In this document: positions 1-7,292 of the stretch, piece by piece
How the letters are laid out: each line of letters opens with the position of its first letter
Position numbering within the stretch: position 1 is the first letter of the stretch
Origin: an uncultured delta proteobacterium
GTDB lineage: Bacteria; Myxococcota_A; Bradymonadia; REDH01
DNA: 9,519 nucleotides
Direction of reading: 5' to 3'
NCBI GenBank assembly: GCA_903873545.1
Contig: CAIQPA010000055.1
Location: 1-9,519 of the forward strand
The notes under the pieces: generated by a model
What the model saw: only the letters and a program-made list of their open reading frames with translations
Database searches by the model: none
Told to the model about the DNA's origin: nothing
Program-made: the position numbers and the translations under genes

Positions 1-20
1 GACCGGCCCGTCTCGTTTTT

Positions 21-24
21 GGAG
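21..24 (+). promoter_or_regulatory. Ribosome binding site (GGAG) deciding the GTG start
   Basis: GGAG ends 6 nt before GTG 31, which is ideal Shine-Dalgarno spacing. The in-frame TTG at 19-21 overlaps this motif and has no purine-rich leader of its own, so GTG 31 is the better start for the methyltransferase. Confidence 0.55.
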
Positions 25-30
25 CAGCGT

Positions 31-939
31 GTGAGCAAGCGGGAGAAGCAGGCAGCCAAGGCCGCAGCCCAGGGGCCCGAGGCCTTCGACCGCTGGTTTG
101 CAGCGCGCTACGGCGACCGCTGGCCCGCGCTCCGGGCTGCCATGCTGGCCGCAGAAGGACAGGTCGCGCGCATCAACGCCTTCGCCCAGCCGGAGGCGGT
201 CGAGCAGCTGCTCGGCGCGCTTGCGCCCGCCTCCGTCGCCCACTGTCGCGCCGGCGCAGCGCTGCCACCGCCCGCCCGCGACACCGCAGGCCTCTGCACC
301 CACTACAACCTCGACGCGGCCTCTGTCCGTGTCGCCCGCGCCCTACCCATCACCGATGGCGCCCGCATCCTCGACCTCTGCGCTGCACCCGGCGGCAAGA
401 GCCTGCTCCTCGCCGAGCGCATGGGCAGCGGCGAGTTGGTCGCCAACGAGCTGTCGGCTGCCCGCCGGGGCCGCCTCAAGGTAACCCTGACCGACTATCT
501 TCCGCCCGCCCTGCGGGAGCGGGTCCGGGTGACCGGCCACGATGCCACCCGCTGGAGCCTCTACGAACGCGACGCCTACGACGCCATCCTGCTCGACGCC
601 CCCTGCAGCTCTGAGGCCCACCTCGTTCGCCAGCCTGCGCTCCTCGCCGACTGGTCACCAGCACGCAGCCGGCAGCTCGCCATGCGCCAGTATGCGATCC
701 TCGCCGCTGCGCTCGATGCGGTCCGCACGGGCGGCTTCATCCTCTACGCCACCTGCTCCATCTCTGCCGAAGAGAACGACGGGGTGGTGGCCCGGCTCCT
801 GGAGCGTCGCGCTGGCCGCGTCGAGGTGTGCAGACCCGAATGGGAGAGCGGGGAAGCGACCGAGCATGGGCAGGCGCTGCTCCCGGACACAACGGGAGAG
901 GGCCCCATGTATGCTGCCCTGCTCCGGCGGCTCAGCTGA
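31..939 (+). CDS. RsmB/NOP2/NSUN-family RNA (cytosine-5)-methyltransferase
   Basis: Predicted SAM-dependent enzyme that makes 5-methylcytosine in RNA, most likely rRNA, in the cytoplasm. Numbered from the GTG at 31 (302 residues), it shows SAM motif I LDLCAAPGGKS at about 114-124, motif IV DAPCSSE at 189-195 and motif VI ATCS at 240-243. The PC and TC cysteines are the catalytic pair known for this family. The C-terminal PDTTGEGPMYAALLRR matches the usual family ending. The N-terminal FDRWFAARYGDRWPALRAAML resembles the short NSUN3/NSUN4-type extension; there is no NusB-like domain as in full-length RsmB (about 430 residues), so I give no symbol. GGAG at 21-24 lies 6 nt before GTG 31, which favours that start. 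A TTG at 19 is in frame, and the frame stays open to base 1, so a start left of the window cannot be excluded. The gene converges on the lipoprotein gene at 955. The family is secure; the target base is unknown. Confidence 0.93.
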   Translation: MSKREKQAAKAAAQGPEAFDRWFAARYGDRWPALRAAMLAAEGQVARINAFAQPEAVEQLLGALAPASVAHCRAGAALPPPARDTAGLCTHYNLDAASVRVARALPITDGARILDLCAAPGGKSLLLAERMGSGELVANELSAARRGRLKVTLTDYLPPALRERVRVTGHDATRWSLYERDAYDAILLDAPCSSEAHLVRQPALLADWSPARSRQLAMRQYAILAAALDAVRTGGFILYATCSISAEENDGVVARLLERRAGRVEVCRPEWESGEATEHGQALLPDTTGEGPMYAALLRRLS

Positions 940-954
940 CGCTGCGGGCGAAGA

Positions 955-3900
955 TTAGGGGCAGATGCAGACGCTGAGGATGCAGTCGTCGTAGGTCACG
1001 CCGTTCCAGGTCTTGGTGCCTGGCGCGAGCGGGAGCACGCCTTCGAGGCCCACACCCAGCGGGGCGAGGCAGTCCTGCACGTCGTTGGTGCAGACGCCGT
1101 TCTCGATGTGGAATCCGACGCCGCAGACACAGGCGTTGCTGCAGCTGTCGTCGTTGACGAGGTTGCCGTCGTCGCAGAACTCGGTCAACTGAAGCGCACC
1201 ATCGCCGCAGTAGGTCGTGGCACCCGGGGCGAGCGTGCAGGTCGAGCTGCAGACGGTGCAGGAGGTCTGTCCGTAGGTGCAGCTCTCGGAGACCGCGTTG
1301 CCATCGTCGCAGGTCTCCGCGCCACCGATGAGGGTGTCGCCGCAGACCACAAGACAGGCATTGCCGACGAGGCTGTACCCCGGCTCGCAGCTGGCGACCG
1401 TGCAGGTCCCATAAGCGGAACCGTTCCAGACCTGGGTTGCCTCGGTTGCCCGCTCCTTCGAGCAGGCGATGGTGTCAACGTCGCAGATGCTGCCGTTGGA
1501 GTGGTAGCCTGCGGGGCAGGTGGGAACCTGCGGGAGGACGGCGGTCCGCGCGATGCGAAGGCCCAGGTCCGAGTTGCGGTAGACGGGCGAGGTGCCGTAG
1601 CGGGAGGCGGCCCGTGCGCGGGAGGCGTCGAGGCTCCAGCTGCCGCCGCGGAAGATGCGGCGGACGTCGGCGGTGGCGCCGAGCGGGTCGGTCGCGGTCG
1701 CGTTGGTCAGTGTGCCGAGCCGGTCCCAGACCCACTCCGAGACGTTGCCGCTCGTGTCCACCAGGCCAAAGATGTTGGTCTTGTCGGGGCTCGCAACCGT
1801 GCCGCTGATGTGGGTCCGATTGCCGCCGTTGCTGACCATCCAGAGGTTGCTGGCAGTCGCCACCGAACCCCAGAAGTAGGCCGTCTTGGTCGTCGCCCGG
1901 GCTGCATACTCCCACTCGGCCTCGGTGGGCAGGCGGTAGCCCGTGCAGGAGAGGCCAGCGAAGGTGGCAGAGGTACAGCCGCTGTGCAGGCCATCCTTCC
2001 AGCCGCCGGCCTCATCATTGCAGAAGGTGAGCGCGTAACAGGCAGGCAGACCCTCGAGCACCGAACGCGCGTTGGCGTAGGCAATGGCCGAGAACCAGTC
2101 GATCCGCTCGACGGGCGAGCCATCGTTGCTGTTCAGCGTGGTGCACTCGTATGCTCCCGTGGTCGTGCTCTGCGTGCAGGAGGGGTTGGTGCCGCCTGCC
2201 ACGCTCTTCCAACCGCTCTGCGAGAGCTCCGCCGCGCCGAGGAAGAAGGGACGCGAGATGGTCACCTGGTGCTGCGTCTCGTCTGTGCCGCGGCTGACTT
2301 CGCCGATGGGCGAGCCCATGACGAAGGTGCCGGGCGGAATCCAGTTCATGCCAGGCGGCGCGCACCGGTCGTTTGCCGTTCCGGCAGGCGCTGTCGCGCA
2401 GAAGTTGGAGAAACACTGCGGGTTGGTGGTGCAGGCTCCGCCCAAGTCTACCTTGGGCAGACACTCGGTGCCAGACTGGTAGGCGAGGGCGCCACAGGCG
2501 AGCGAGACGCAGGCGTCGTAGCCGGAGCCGTTCCAGACCTGGTAGCCGGTGTCGAAACCCACGGCGCAGTCGCGGGTATCGGGGAGGCAGGCGCCGGCCT
2601 CAAGGTGGAAGCCGAAGCCGCAGACGCAGCTATTGCTGCAGGTGTCTGCGTTGTCGCTGTTTCCATCGTCGCAGTACTCAGCATTCTCGATGAGTCCGTT
2701 GCCGCAGCGGGTGATGACGCAGGTGCCGAGGTTGAGGGTGTTTCCGAGCTGGCAGCTGGTGGCGTAGCAGGTGCTGTAGGCGCTGATGCCATCCCAGGTC
2801 TGGGTGCCGTCGCCGCCCTCGACGAAGCAGGCGCGGGTCTCTGCAGCGCAGCCGCCCAACTCTTCGTGGAAGGTGGGGTTGCAGCTGATCACGGTGCAGC
2901 TGCCGTAGGCGGTGCCGGCCCAGGTCTGTTGGCCAGAACCGTTGGCAATGATGCAGCCGCGCGTGTCGCTGGCGCAGGCCCCCGCCTCCACATGGAAGCC
3001 GCCGTTGCAGTAGTCCGGAATACAGGAGCCCCATGCTCCGGCGGCGTAGGTCTCTGTGCCGAAACCGTTGGCGGGCAGACAGATCCGGACGTCGCTCACG
3101 CAGAGGTCGGCCTCCACATGGAAGCCCGCGTCGCAGGTGGCCGCGATGCAGGTTCCCCACTCGGAGCCAAGCCAGGCCTGCGTTGCGGTCGCGGCGTTGG
3201 GGAGGGTGCAGGCCTGGGTGTCGCTGACGCAGGCGCCGGCATCGAGGTGGAAGGCGGCGTTGCAGGTCAAGGCCGTGCAATCGCCGAAGCTGAGCCCGGT
3301 CCAGGACTGGGTGGCGGTTGCCGCGTTGGGCGCAGCGCAGCTGCGGTTGTCGCTGAAGCAGAGGCCGCCCTCGAGGTGGAAGCCGGCAAGGCAGGTGGGG
3401 GCCTCGCAGGCGCCCCAGACGCCGCTGGTCCAGGTCTCAAGACCCGCAGAGCCGTCCGAGCGGATGCAGCTCCGGGTGTCGTTGGTGCAGAGGCCGCCAG
3501 CGGTGTGGAATCCTGCAACGCAGCTGGTTGCTACGCAGCCGCTCCACGAACCGGCGATGTAGGTGTCCACCGCGGCGGTGGCGTTGGCGATGGTGCAGGA
3601 GCGGGTATCGCTCTCGCAGGTGCCGGAGAGGAGATGGTAGGTCGTGTTGCAGCCGAGCGCGTAGCAACTTCCCCAAGCCGCGCCGTCCCACTGCTGCTCC
3701 GCGGCGGTGGCGTTGGCGAGCGTGCAGGTTCGCAGGTCGCTGACGCAGAGCCCCTGCGCGAGGTGCTCGCCGGCGGGGCAGCTCCCAGCGCCGCAGAAGC
3801 CCGCCGCACAGGATAGGCCGGCCGTGCAGTCGGCGGCGATGGTGCAGGGCTGGCCGGTGATGCGGCAGCCGCCGCCCTCGTCGATGATCCCGTCGCAGTC

Positions 3901-4617
3901 GTTGTCCACGCCGTCGCAGCTCTCCACGATGTTCATGACCACGCGGCCGGTGAAGGTGAACCGTCCGCCGGCGTTGGCGAAGACCCAGGGGCGGGTGCTG
4001 GCGTTTCCGGGGCCAGGCGCGGCGGCAAAATCGCCGTAGGCCCACGAGCCCAGACCGCTCGACGAGCCGGGGATCACATCGCCGTTCTGCACCGAGTAGC
4101 CTGTCGCGGGCGCCTGCGTCAGAATCTGAGCAAAGACCTGCGGTTTGAAGGTCGTGTAAAAAGATCGAACCGTCACTTCGCCGCAGAAGAGGGGCGAGGC
4201 AAAGTAGCCGAAGCATTCCTCATTGTAGCCGGTGCTCTCGGTGACCAGCTCGATGGAGTTGGCGGGGCCGGAGCCGGGCACGCCGTCCTGCACAATGTTC
4301 ATTTCACAGACGCCCTGATGCAGCCGCCGAAGCGCGGGGTCGGTGGCCTCTTCGAGGGGCACGAGCGCCAGGGAGAGCGTTCCTGTGAGAGGGTCTGCAA
4401 CGCCCGTAAACTGAGCAATTGTGGTGAGATCGTCTGCGTAAACCGATGGGGCGACCCCCGCATCCGAAAGGCCGGTCGCGCCGCCGTCGAGCGACACCCC
4501 GGCATCGGCACCGGAGCCTGCGAGGTCGGGCGCATCGCACCCTGCACCCGCAGAGAGCAGCAGCGCCGCGACGAGCAGTAACCGCCGAGAAATGTTTCCG
4601 CTGGGGATGGAGTGCAT
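955..4617 (-). CDS. Large Cys-rich repeat lipoprotein with an internal FGE-sulfatase domain
   Basis: Predicted exported lipoprotein of 1220 residues. The signal peptide has RR at 11-12, a Leu/Ala core at 13-23 and lipobox GAGC with Cys27 (Asp at +2). An Ala/Gly/Asp linker (28-58) leads to an unrecognised domain (about 60-232) and then a MopE-type motif CDGVDNDCDGIIDEG (234-248), likely metal or Ca binding. Eight tandem 42-43-residue repeats fill 281-622, each with the cysteine pattern C-x6-C-x18/19-C-x4-C. Next come a DUF4215-like repeat (638-666), a further repeat unit (about 667-708) and a GxxC-type Cys cluster (727-752). The FGE-sulfatase/SUMF1-like domain covers 757-1026 (TFVMGSP, GYRLPTEAEWE 893-903, GLVDTSGNVSEW, RGGSW 990-994, LGLRIAR). 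The tail has another repeat unit, two more DUF4215-like repeats and a final unit, ending CICP with no sorting anchor. I count 87 cysteines. The catalytic FGE cysteines are missing (RGGSWSLDASR), so formylglycine activity is unlikely. The role is probably at the cell surface, as a structural, adhesive or ligand-binding protein (inferred). ATG 4617 gives an intact signal peptide, but no Shine-Dalgarno is visible. Confidence 0.93.
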   Translation of the reverse strand: MHSIPSGNISRRLLLVAALLLSAGAGCDAPDLAGSGADAGVSLDGGATGLSDAGVAPSVYADDLTTIAQFTGVADPLTGTLSLALVPLEEATDPALRRLHQGVCEMNIVQDGVPGSGPANSIELVTESTGYNEECFGYFASPLFCGEVTVRSFYTTFKPQVFAQILTQAPATGYSVQNGDVIPGSSSGLGSWAYGDFAAAPGPGNASTRPWVFANAGGRFTFTGRVVMNIVESCDGVDNDCDGIIDEGGGCRITGQPCTIAADCTAGLSCAAGFCGAGSCPAGEHLAQGLCVSDLRTCTLANATAAEQQWDGAAWGSCYALGCNTTYHLLSGTCESDTRSCTIANATAAVDTYIAGSWSGCVATSCVAGFHTAGGLCTNDTRSCIRSDGSAGLETWTSGVWGACEAPTCLAGFHLEGGLCFSDNRSCAAPNAATATQSWTGLSFGDCTALTCNAAFHLDAGACVSDTQACTLPNAATATQAWLGSEWGTCIAATCDAGFHVEADLCVSDVRICLPANGFGTETYAAGAWGSCIPDYCNGGFHVEAGACASDTRGCIIANGSGQQTWAGTAYGSCTVISCNPTFHEELGGCAAETRACFVEGGDGTQTWDGISAYSTCYATSCQLGNTLNLGTCVITRCGNGLIENAEYCDDGNSDNADTCSNSCVCGFGFHLEAGACLPDTRDCAVGFDTGYQVWNGSGYDACVSLACGALAYQSGTECLPKVDLGGACTTNPQCFSNFCATAPAGTANDRCAPPGMNWIPPGTFVMGSPIGEVSRGTDETQHQVTISRPFFLGAAELSQSGWKSVAGGTNPSCTQSTTTGAYECTTLNSNDGSPVERIDWFSAIAYANARSVLEGLPACYALTFCNDEAGGWKDGLHSGCTSATFAGLSCTGYRLPTEAEWEYAARATTKTAYFWGSVATASNLWMVSNGGNRTHISGTVASPDKTNIFGLVDTSGNVSEWVWDRLGTLTNATATDPLGATADVRRIFRGGSWSLDASRARAASRYGTSPVYRNSDLGLRIARTAVLPQVPTCPAGYHSNGSICDVDTIACSKERATEATQVWNGSAYGTCTVASCEPGYSLVGNACLVVCGDTLIGGAETCDDGNAVSESCTYGQTSCTVCSSTCTLAPGATTYCGDGALQLTEFCDDGNLVNDDSCSNACVCGVGFHIENGVCTNDVQDCLAPLGVGLEGVLPLAPGTKTWNGVTYDDCILSVCICP
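958..1518 (-). repeat. C-terminal Cys-rich tail: two four-Cys units flanking DUF4215-like repeats
   Basis: Residues 1034-1220 follow the FGE domain. One complete four-Cys unit (Cys 1045, 1052, 1072, 1077) is followed by a half unit that runs into two DUF4215/myxobacterial disulfide-type repeats. These are about 1092-1128 (ETCDDGNAVSESC, with an unusual extra TYGQTSC insertion) and 1137-1166 (EFCDDGNLVNDDSCSNACVCG). The last unit (Cys 1176, 1183, 1212, 1217) has about ten extra residues between its second and third cysteines, carrying a Gly/Leu/Pro stretch. Confidence 0.85.
1540..2349 (-). other. FGE-sulfatase (SUMF1-like) domain within the large lipoprotein
   Basis: Residues about 757-1026. 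Family landmarks in order: NWIPPGTFVMGSP, TDETQHQVTISRPFFLG, NPS, SPVERIDW, GYRLPTEAEWEYAARA, NIFGLVDTSGNVSEWVWD, IFRGGSW and NSDLGLRIAR. True formylglycine-generating enzymes carry two copper-binding cysteines just after the GGS(F/Y/W) motif. Here that stretch reads SLDASRARAASR with none. Six other cysteines (814, 825, 860, 866, 881, 891) line up with those in the smaller FGE lipoprotein at 7413-8414, suggesting disulfides. Confidence 0.9.
2752..3777 (-). repeat. Eight tandem 129/126-bp units encoding a four-Cys repeat
   Basis: Residues 281-622 of the large lipoprotein form eight head-to-tail units starting at residues 281, 324, 367, 410, 453, 496, 538 and 580. Units 1-5 and 8 are 43 residues long; units 6 and 7 are 42. 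The consensus is roughly AGFHxExGxCxSDTRxC, then NGxxTQTWxG, then WGxCxxxxC. The four cysteines keep the spacing C-x6-C-x19 (or 18)-C-x4-C, with x10 to the next unit. DNA identity between units is patchy. Units 1 and 2 share a perfect 20-nt block at 3700-3719 and 3571-3590, exactly 129 nt apart. Further copies of the unit occur outside this array near residues 667-708, 1034-1077 and 1167-1217. Confidence 0.92.
3874..3918 (-). other. MopE-like putative metal-binding motif
   Basis: Residues 234-248 read CDGVDNDCDGIIDEG, the short motif found in MopE-type and many deltaproteobacterial surface proteins. Its DxDNDxDG-like spacing of acidic residues resembles a calcium loop, and the two cysteines probably form a disulfide. 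It separates the unrecognised N-terminal domain from the four-Cys repeat array. Only one copy is present. Confidence 0.8.
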
Positions 4618-4657
4618 GGCAACCGATAGGGCAGAGTTTAGGTCGAACTCATTCTAA

Positions 4658-4686
4658 AGTATGCCACGGCCCTGCTCCCTCCGCAA
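4658..4686 (-). promoter_or_regulatory. Candidate sigma70-type promoter for the large lipoprotein gene
   Basis: On the minus strand, TTGCGG (4681-4686) is separated by 17 nt from CATACT (4658-4663), and a TG one base upstream of the -10 forms an extended -10. It would start transcription about 30-35 nt before ATG 4617. The -35 matches the consensus at only 3 of 6 positions and the -10 at 4 of 6, so this is a weak call. The 151-nt gap after the upstream gene (stop at 4769) also makes an own promoter plausible. Nothing else convincing is seen in this gap; the short GC-rich hairpin near 4722-4736 lacks a T-run and is not called a terminator. Confidence 0.3.
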
Positions 4687-4768
4687 GCAATTTGGGTCGC
4701 TCCGCTCGGCGCAACGAGGTGCCGGCGCCGCGGCTCCGAACCGCCACTTCGGGCCGCTGTGAAGAGAA

Positions 4769-7249
4769 TCAGGGCGTTTGATTCCCGCCGCCCCGGCTCT
4801 CGGCCAACTCCTGCAGACGGCTGGCAGCCCGCCGGTTGCGCGGGTCGAGTTCGAGGATGCGGTGAAGCTGATCCTCTGCGTGCTCCCAGTCTTCCTTGAA
4901 GAGGGCCATCTCAGCCTGCTTCTCGTAGAGGTCGATCGCCCCGCTCCGTGCAAAATCATCAATGAGCTTGGCCCGCACCGTCTCACGCATCGGTCGCGTG
5001 GAGAGCCGTTCGGCCACCGCCTGGAGCGCCGTCGTCAGACGGCGCGCCGAAGCCTGCACCTCTGCTGGACCATGCTCCGACAGATAGGTGAGGTCGAGGC
5101 CGTCGATCACTCGCTTGGCCGCTGCTCCGATGACGGCGTCGTAGTCCGACCAGTGGGTATCGAGGATGGCGAACAGATCGGCCCGCTGGAGCTCGCTCAG
5201 TTTCTGCTCGATCTGGGGTTGGGCCCGCATCGCGCGCAGCTCCGCCACATCGTGGTGGACCCATTCGAGATATCCCATGCGATCGAGCGTCGCCAGCAGC
5301 ACCAGCGTCGTGTGGCGCCGGACAGGCGACTTGGAGAGCAGCGCCCCCACGCTGGTGGAGCCGTTCGCCTCGCTCTCCAGGAAGGCAAGCTCGCGGGCGG
5401 CGATACCGTACCGCTGGAGCGGGATGCGGAGGTCTGTCCGCGCTTTTGGAAAACCCGGTGTCTGGCGAGCCCATTCTTCGAGTGCAGCCGGCGGCTGCTT
5501 GTCGAACAGGTCGTGGATGCGCCCGAAGGCGAGCGTCGCGAAGGAGACGGTCTGGCCGGAAGCCAGCGGCTCGATCCGGTCGTAGGCCTCCGCCTTGAAG
5601 TGCGTCGGGTGGGAGGTGGCAAGGGCCGCGAAGAGCATCCGAAGCCGGGTGGCGAGGATTGCGTCGAGCTCACGGAAGCGGAGCGCACCGCTGGTCGTGA
5701 GCAGCTGCTCGAGCGGTTCGCCCGTGCGCTGATGTTGCGCGAGCGCCTCCTGCAGCCGCGACGGCTCCGCCAATCCCGACTTGGTGACCAGCGCTTCGAT
5801 CGTCAGTTCGGGCCGCATGGGAGCAACCTCGATGTCGAGCAGCAGGTCTTCAAGCGTGGTCACCCGCCAGTGCTCCGCCGGGGTTTCGAGCAGGAGCACG
5901 ACACCGGGGACGCTGATCGCCTGACGCATGAGGGTGCCGACGGGTCCTTCGGCACCGACCGCTCCCTCCGATGCGTGGAGCAGGTTACCGGTCTTCGGCC
6001 GCGGCCGCGCGGCGTCGAAGGTGATGAGACGGGCGGTGGCCGGAGAGGATGCCGGACGCGCTGCCGATGCAATCGCCGCGGTCGCCGGGGCCCGGTCACG
6101 CGCCAAAGGAGTGGCGACCGGCGCAGCTGCGCTCTGCGGCTGGCGGCTGACCTCGAGCAGGGTCCCGCGGAGCGAAGAGGGGCCGGTGCGTGCGGCAACG
6201 ACGAAGGGGCGGCTCTGCCAGGGGACCTCGACGCGGAGCTCGAGGTCGCGACCGGGCGCCGGTGCCGGGGTCAGCATGAGGCGGAGCTGCCGCCCCGGCG
6301 CGAGCGCTCCGCGCACCCGTGCCTCAGCCTGCTGGCTCATGGGCAAGACCTCGATGGCGCCGGCCTTGTCGTCGTAGAGGACGACCGCGCCGAGCCCTTC
6401 GGTGATGGCCGAGCCCTCGGCGGGTGCTGGGCCAGCGGAGCCGGGCGCGGCTTGGAGGGGTACTGTCGGGCGCGGCGGAAGACCGAGGGGTGCCGAACCG
6501 CTTGGTGCGGCCTGCAGCGGAATGGTCGGGCGAGGGGGGAGACCGGCGAGCGGTCTCGTCGGCTGCTGGGGTGTGGGCCGGGCGGGTGCAGCTCCTCCAA
6601 GCGCGGGCATGCTCAAGGAGGGGCGGGTCTGGCGGATCGTTGGTGTGCCTTGAACTGTCGCGCTGTTCTGGGTTGGTGCGGCAGGACGAGCCGACGGGTT
6701 GCTGATGGTGTAGCTGCCGGAGAGGTTCCCGTGGCGCGGCTCAGTGGGGGGGCGGAGAGCGGGGAGGTTGCGGCTCGAGCTGTCTTTGCGGAGCCGGTCA
6801 GGCGTGGAGCGGAGCGAGGGGCCGCGTTGGTCGTCGAGCACGGAGCGGCCGGCGTCGGAGCCGGTAGCGGCGGCAGCCCCGGAGCCGCCCATGGCGCGGA
6901 GGCTGGTGCTGCTGCGGGAGACCTCGGAGCGGCGGACCACCTCAAACTGCTGGACGAGGTCTCCGACCAGCAGGTTGACCTGTTCTGGGGTCAGCGCAGG
7001 ACGAGCGCTGGAAATGGCGTGAACAAACTCGGCCTCAAAGCCCTGCCGAAGCGCCTCGTCGCTTGCGAAGGGCGCGATGATTCGAGCCGGGAGCGCTCCG
7101 CCGGTGCGACCGAAGCGCATCGCACCCTCGGCTGCCCGATAGAGCTGCTCGCGGTCGAGCTTGCGGTAGCTGTCGCGCAGCAACGCAAGGAGTTGATCGC
7201 GGAGCGCATCGCTCTGCGGGTGTCGGGGGGCGGTCATGGCCGGTAACAT
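4769..7249 (-). CDS. J-domain-like/TPR cytoplasmic protein with Pro-rich linker
   Basis: Encodes 826 residues with no signal peptide or membrane segment, so probably cytoplasmic. The function is not known. Regions seen: a helical N-terminus (about 10-110); a Ser/Pro/Arg-rich low-complexity linker (about 111-280) holding a 20-residue tandem duplication; a small beta-rich segment (about 283-368, LGAVVLYDD to LLEVSRQ); and an Ala/Pro linker (about 369-420). Residues 482-545 resemble the MshEN/GspE N-terminal two-helix repeat (SGLAEPSRLQEALAQHQ). A winged-helix-like part follows (about 560-665), then a J-domain-like segment (about 686-765, starting LQRADLFAIL), and a C-terminal TPR (about 772-816, DWEHAEDQLHRILELDP). 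This order resembles the DUF4388/J-domain/TPR proteins common in Myxococcota (family resemblance from memory). The J segment lacks HPD. Starts at ATG 7249 or ATG 7237 (MTAPRH) are both possible; neither has a clear Shine-Dalgarno. It is divergent from the FGE lipoprotein gene at 7413. The coding call is secure and the domain calls are tentative. Confidence 0.88.
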   Translation of the reverse strand: MLPAMTAPRHPQSDALRDQLLALLRDSYRKLDREQLYRAAEGAMRFGRTGGALPARIIAPFASDEALRQGFEAEFVHAISSARPALTPEQVNLLVGDLVQQFEVVRRSEVSRSSTSLRAMGGSGAAAATGSDAGRSVLDDQRGPSLRSTPDRLRKDSSSRNLPALRPPTEPRHGNLSGSYTISNPSARPAAPTQNSATVQGTPTIRQTRPSLSMPALGGAAPARPTPQQPTRPLAGLPPRPTIPLQAAPSGSAPLGLPPRPTVPLQAAPGSAGPAPAEGSAITEGLGAVVLYDDKAGAIEVLPMSQQAEARVRGALAPGRQLRLMLTPAPAPGRDLELRVEVPWQSRPFVVAARTGPSSLRGTLLEVSRQPQSAAAPVATPLARDRAPATAAIASAARPASSPATARLITFDAARPRPKTGNLLHASEGAVGAEGPVGTLMRQAISVPGVVLLLETPAEHWRVTTLEDLLLDIEVAPMRPELTIEALVTKSGLAEPSRLQEALAQHQRTGEPLEQLLTTSGALRFRELDAILATRLRMLFAALATSHPTHFKAEAYDRIEPLASGQTVSFATLAFGRIHDLFDKQPPAALEEWARQTPGFPKARTDLRIPLQRYGIAARELAFLESEANGSTSVGALLSKSPVRRHTTLVLLATLDRMGYLEWVHHDVAELRAMRAQPQIEQKLSELQRADLFAILDTHWSDYDAVIGAAAKRVIDGLDLTYLSEHGPAEVQASARRLTTALQAVAERLSTRPMRETVRAKLIDDFARSGAIDLYEKQAEMALFKEDWEHAEDQLHRILELDPRNRRAASRLQELAESRGGGNQTP
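6425..6544 (-). repeat. Tandem 60-bp duplication encoding a Pro-rich 20-mer
   Basis: Two consecutive units, at 6485-6544 and 6425-6484, encode residues 236-255 and 256-275 of the J-domain-like protein. Both read GLPPRPTxPLQAAP (Ile in the first, Val in the second) and then diverge into a Ser/Gly/Ala/Pro tail. The DNA copies differ at several synonymous positions, so the duplication is not very recent. The PPRP cores could be flexible spacer or a docking motif. Confidence 0.85.
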
Positions 7250-7292
7250 AGAGGTGACGTGTGAAACATGCTCTGGTGGAAGTTGGCGCGAA

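Noticed and set aside
931..978. Possible bidirectional terminator between the convergent genes (CTCAGC at 931-936, GCTGAG at 973-978)
   Set aside because: The 6-bp stem has a large, poorly paired interior and no T-run on either strand, and it overlaps both coding ends.
1540..2349. Calling the FGE domain a functional formylglycine-generating enzyme, or EgtB/PvdO
   Set aside because: The FGE copper-binding cysteines are absent, there is no DinB-type N-terminal domain as in EgtB, and no sulfatase or pyoverdine gene is in the window.
2752..3777. CRISPR-like or non-coding tandem repeat array
   Set aside because: Units are 126-129 bp, all in frame, with protein-level rather than DNA-level conservation; this is a protein repeat.
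1108..3816. A 902-codon open frame on the plus strand, antisense to the large lipoprotein gene
   Set aside because: Its translation is Ala/Gly/Val/Arg-rich low-complexity protein with no signal or domain. The minus-strand frame has clear lipobox, FGE and repeat motifs. Repeat periodicity and GC-biased codons keep the antisense frame free of stops.
4778..7246. An 822-codon open frame on the plus strand covering nearly the whole J-like/TPR gene
   Set aside because: It mirrors the sense gene and yields Arg/Gly/Glu-rich sequence with no recognisable fold. The minus frame has a TPR, ordered helical regions and a Pro-rich linker, so the plus frame is a GC-driven shadow.
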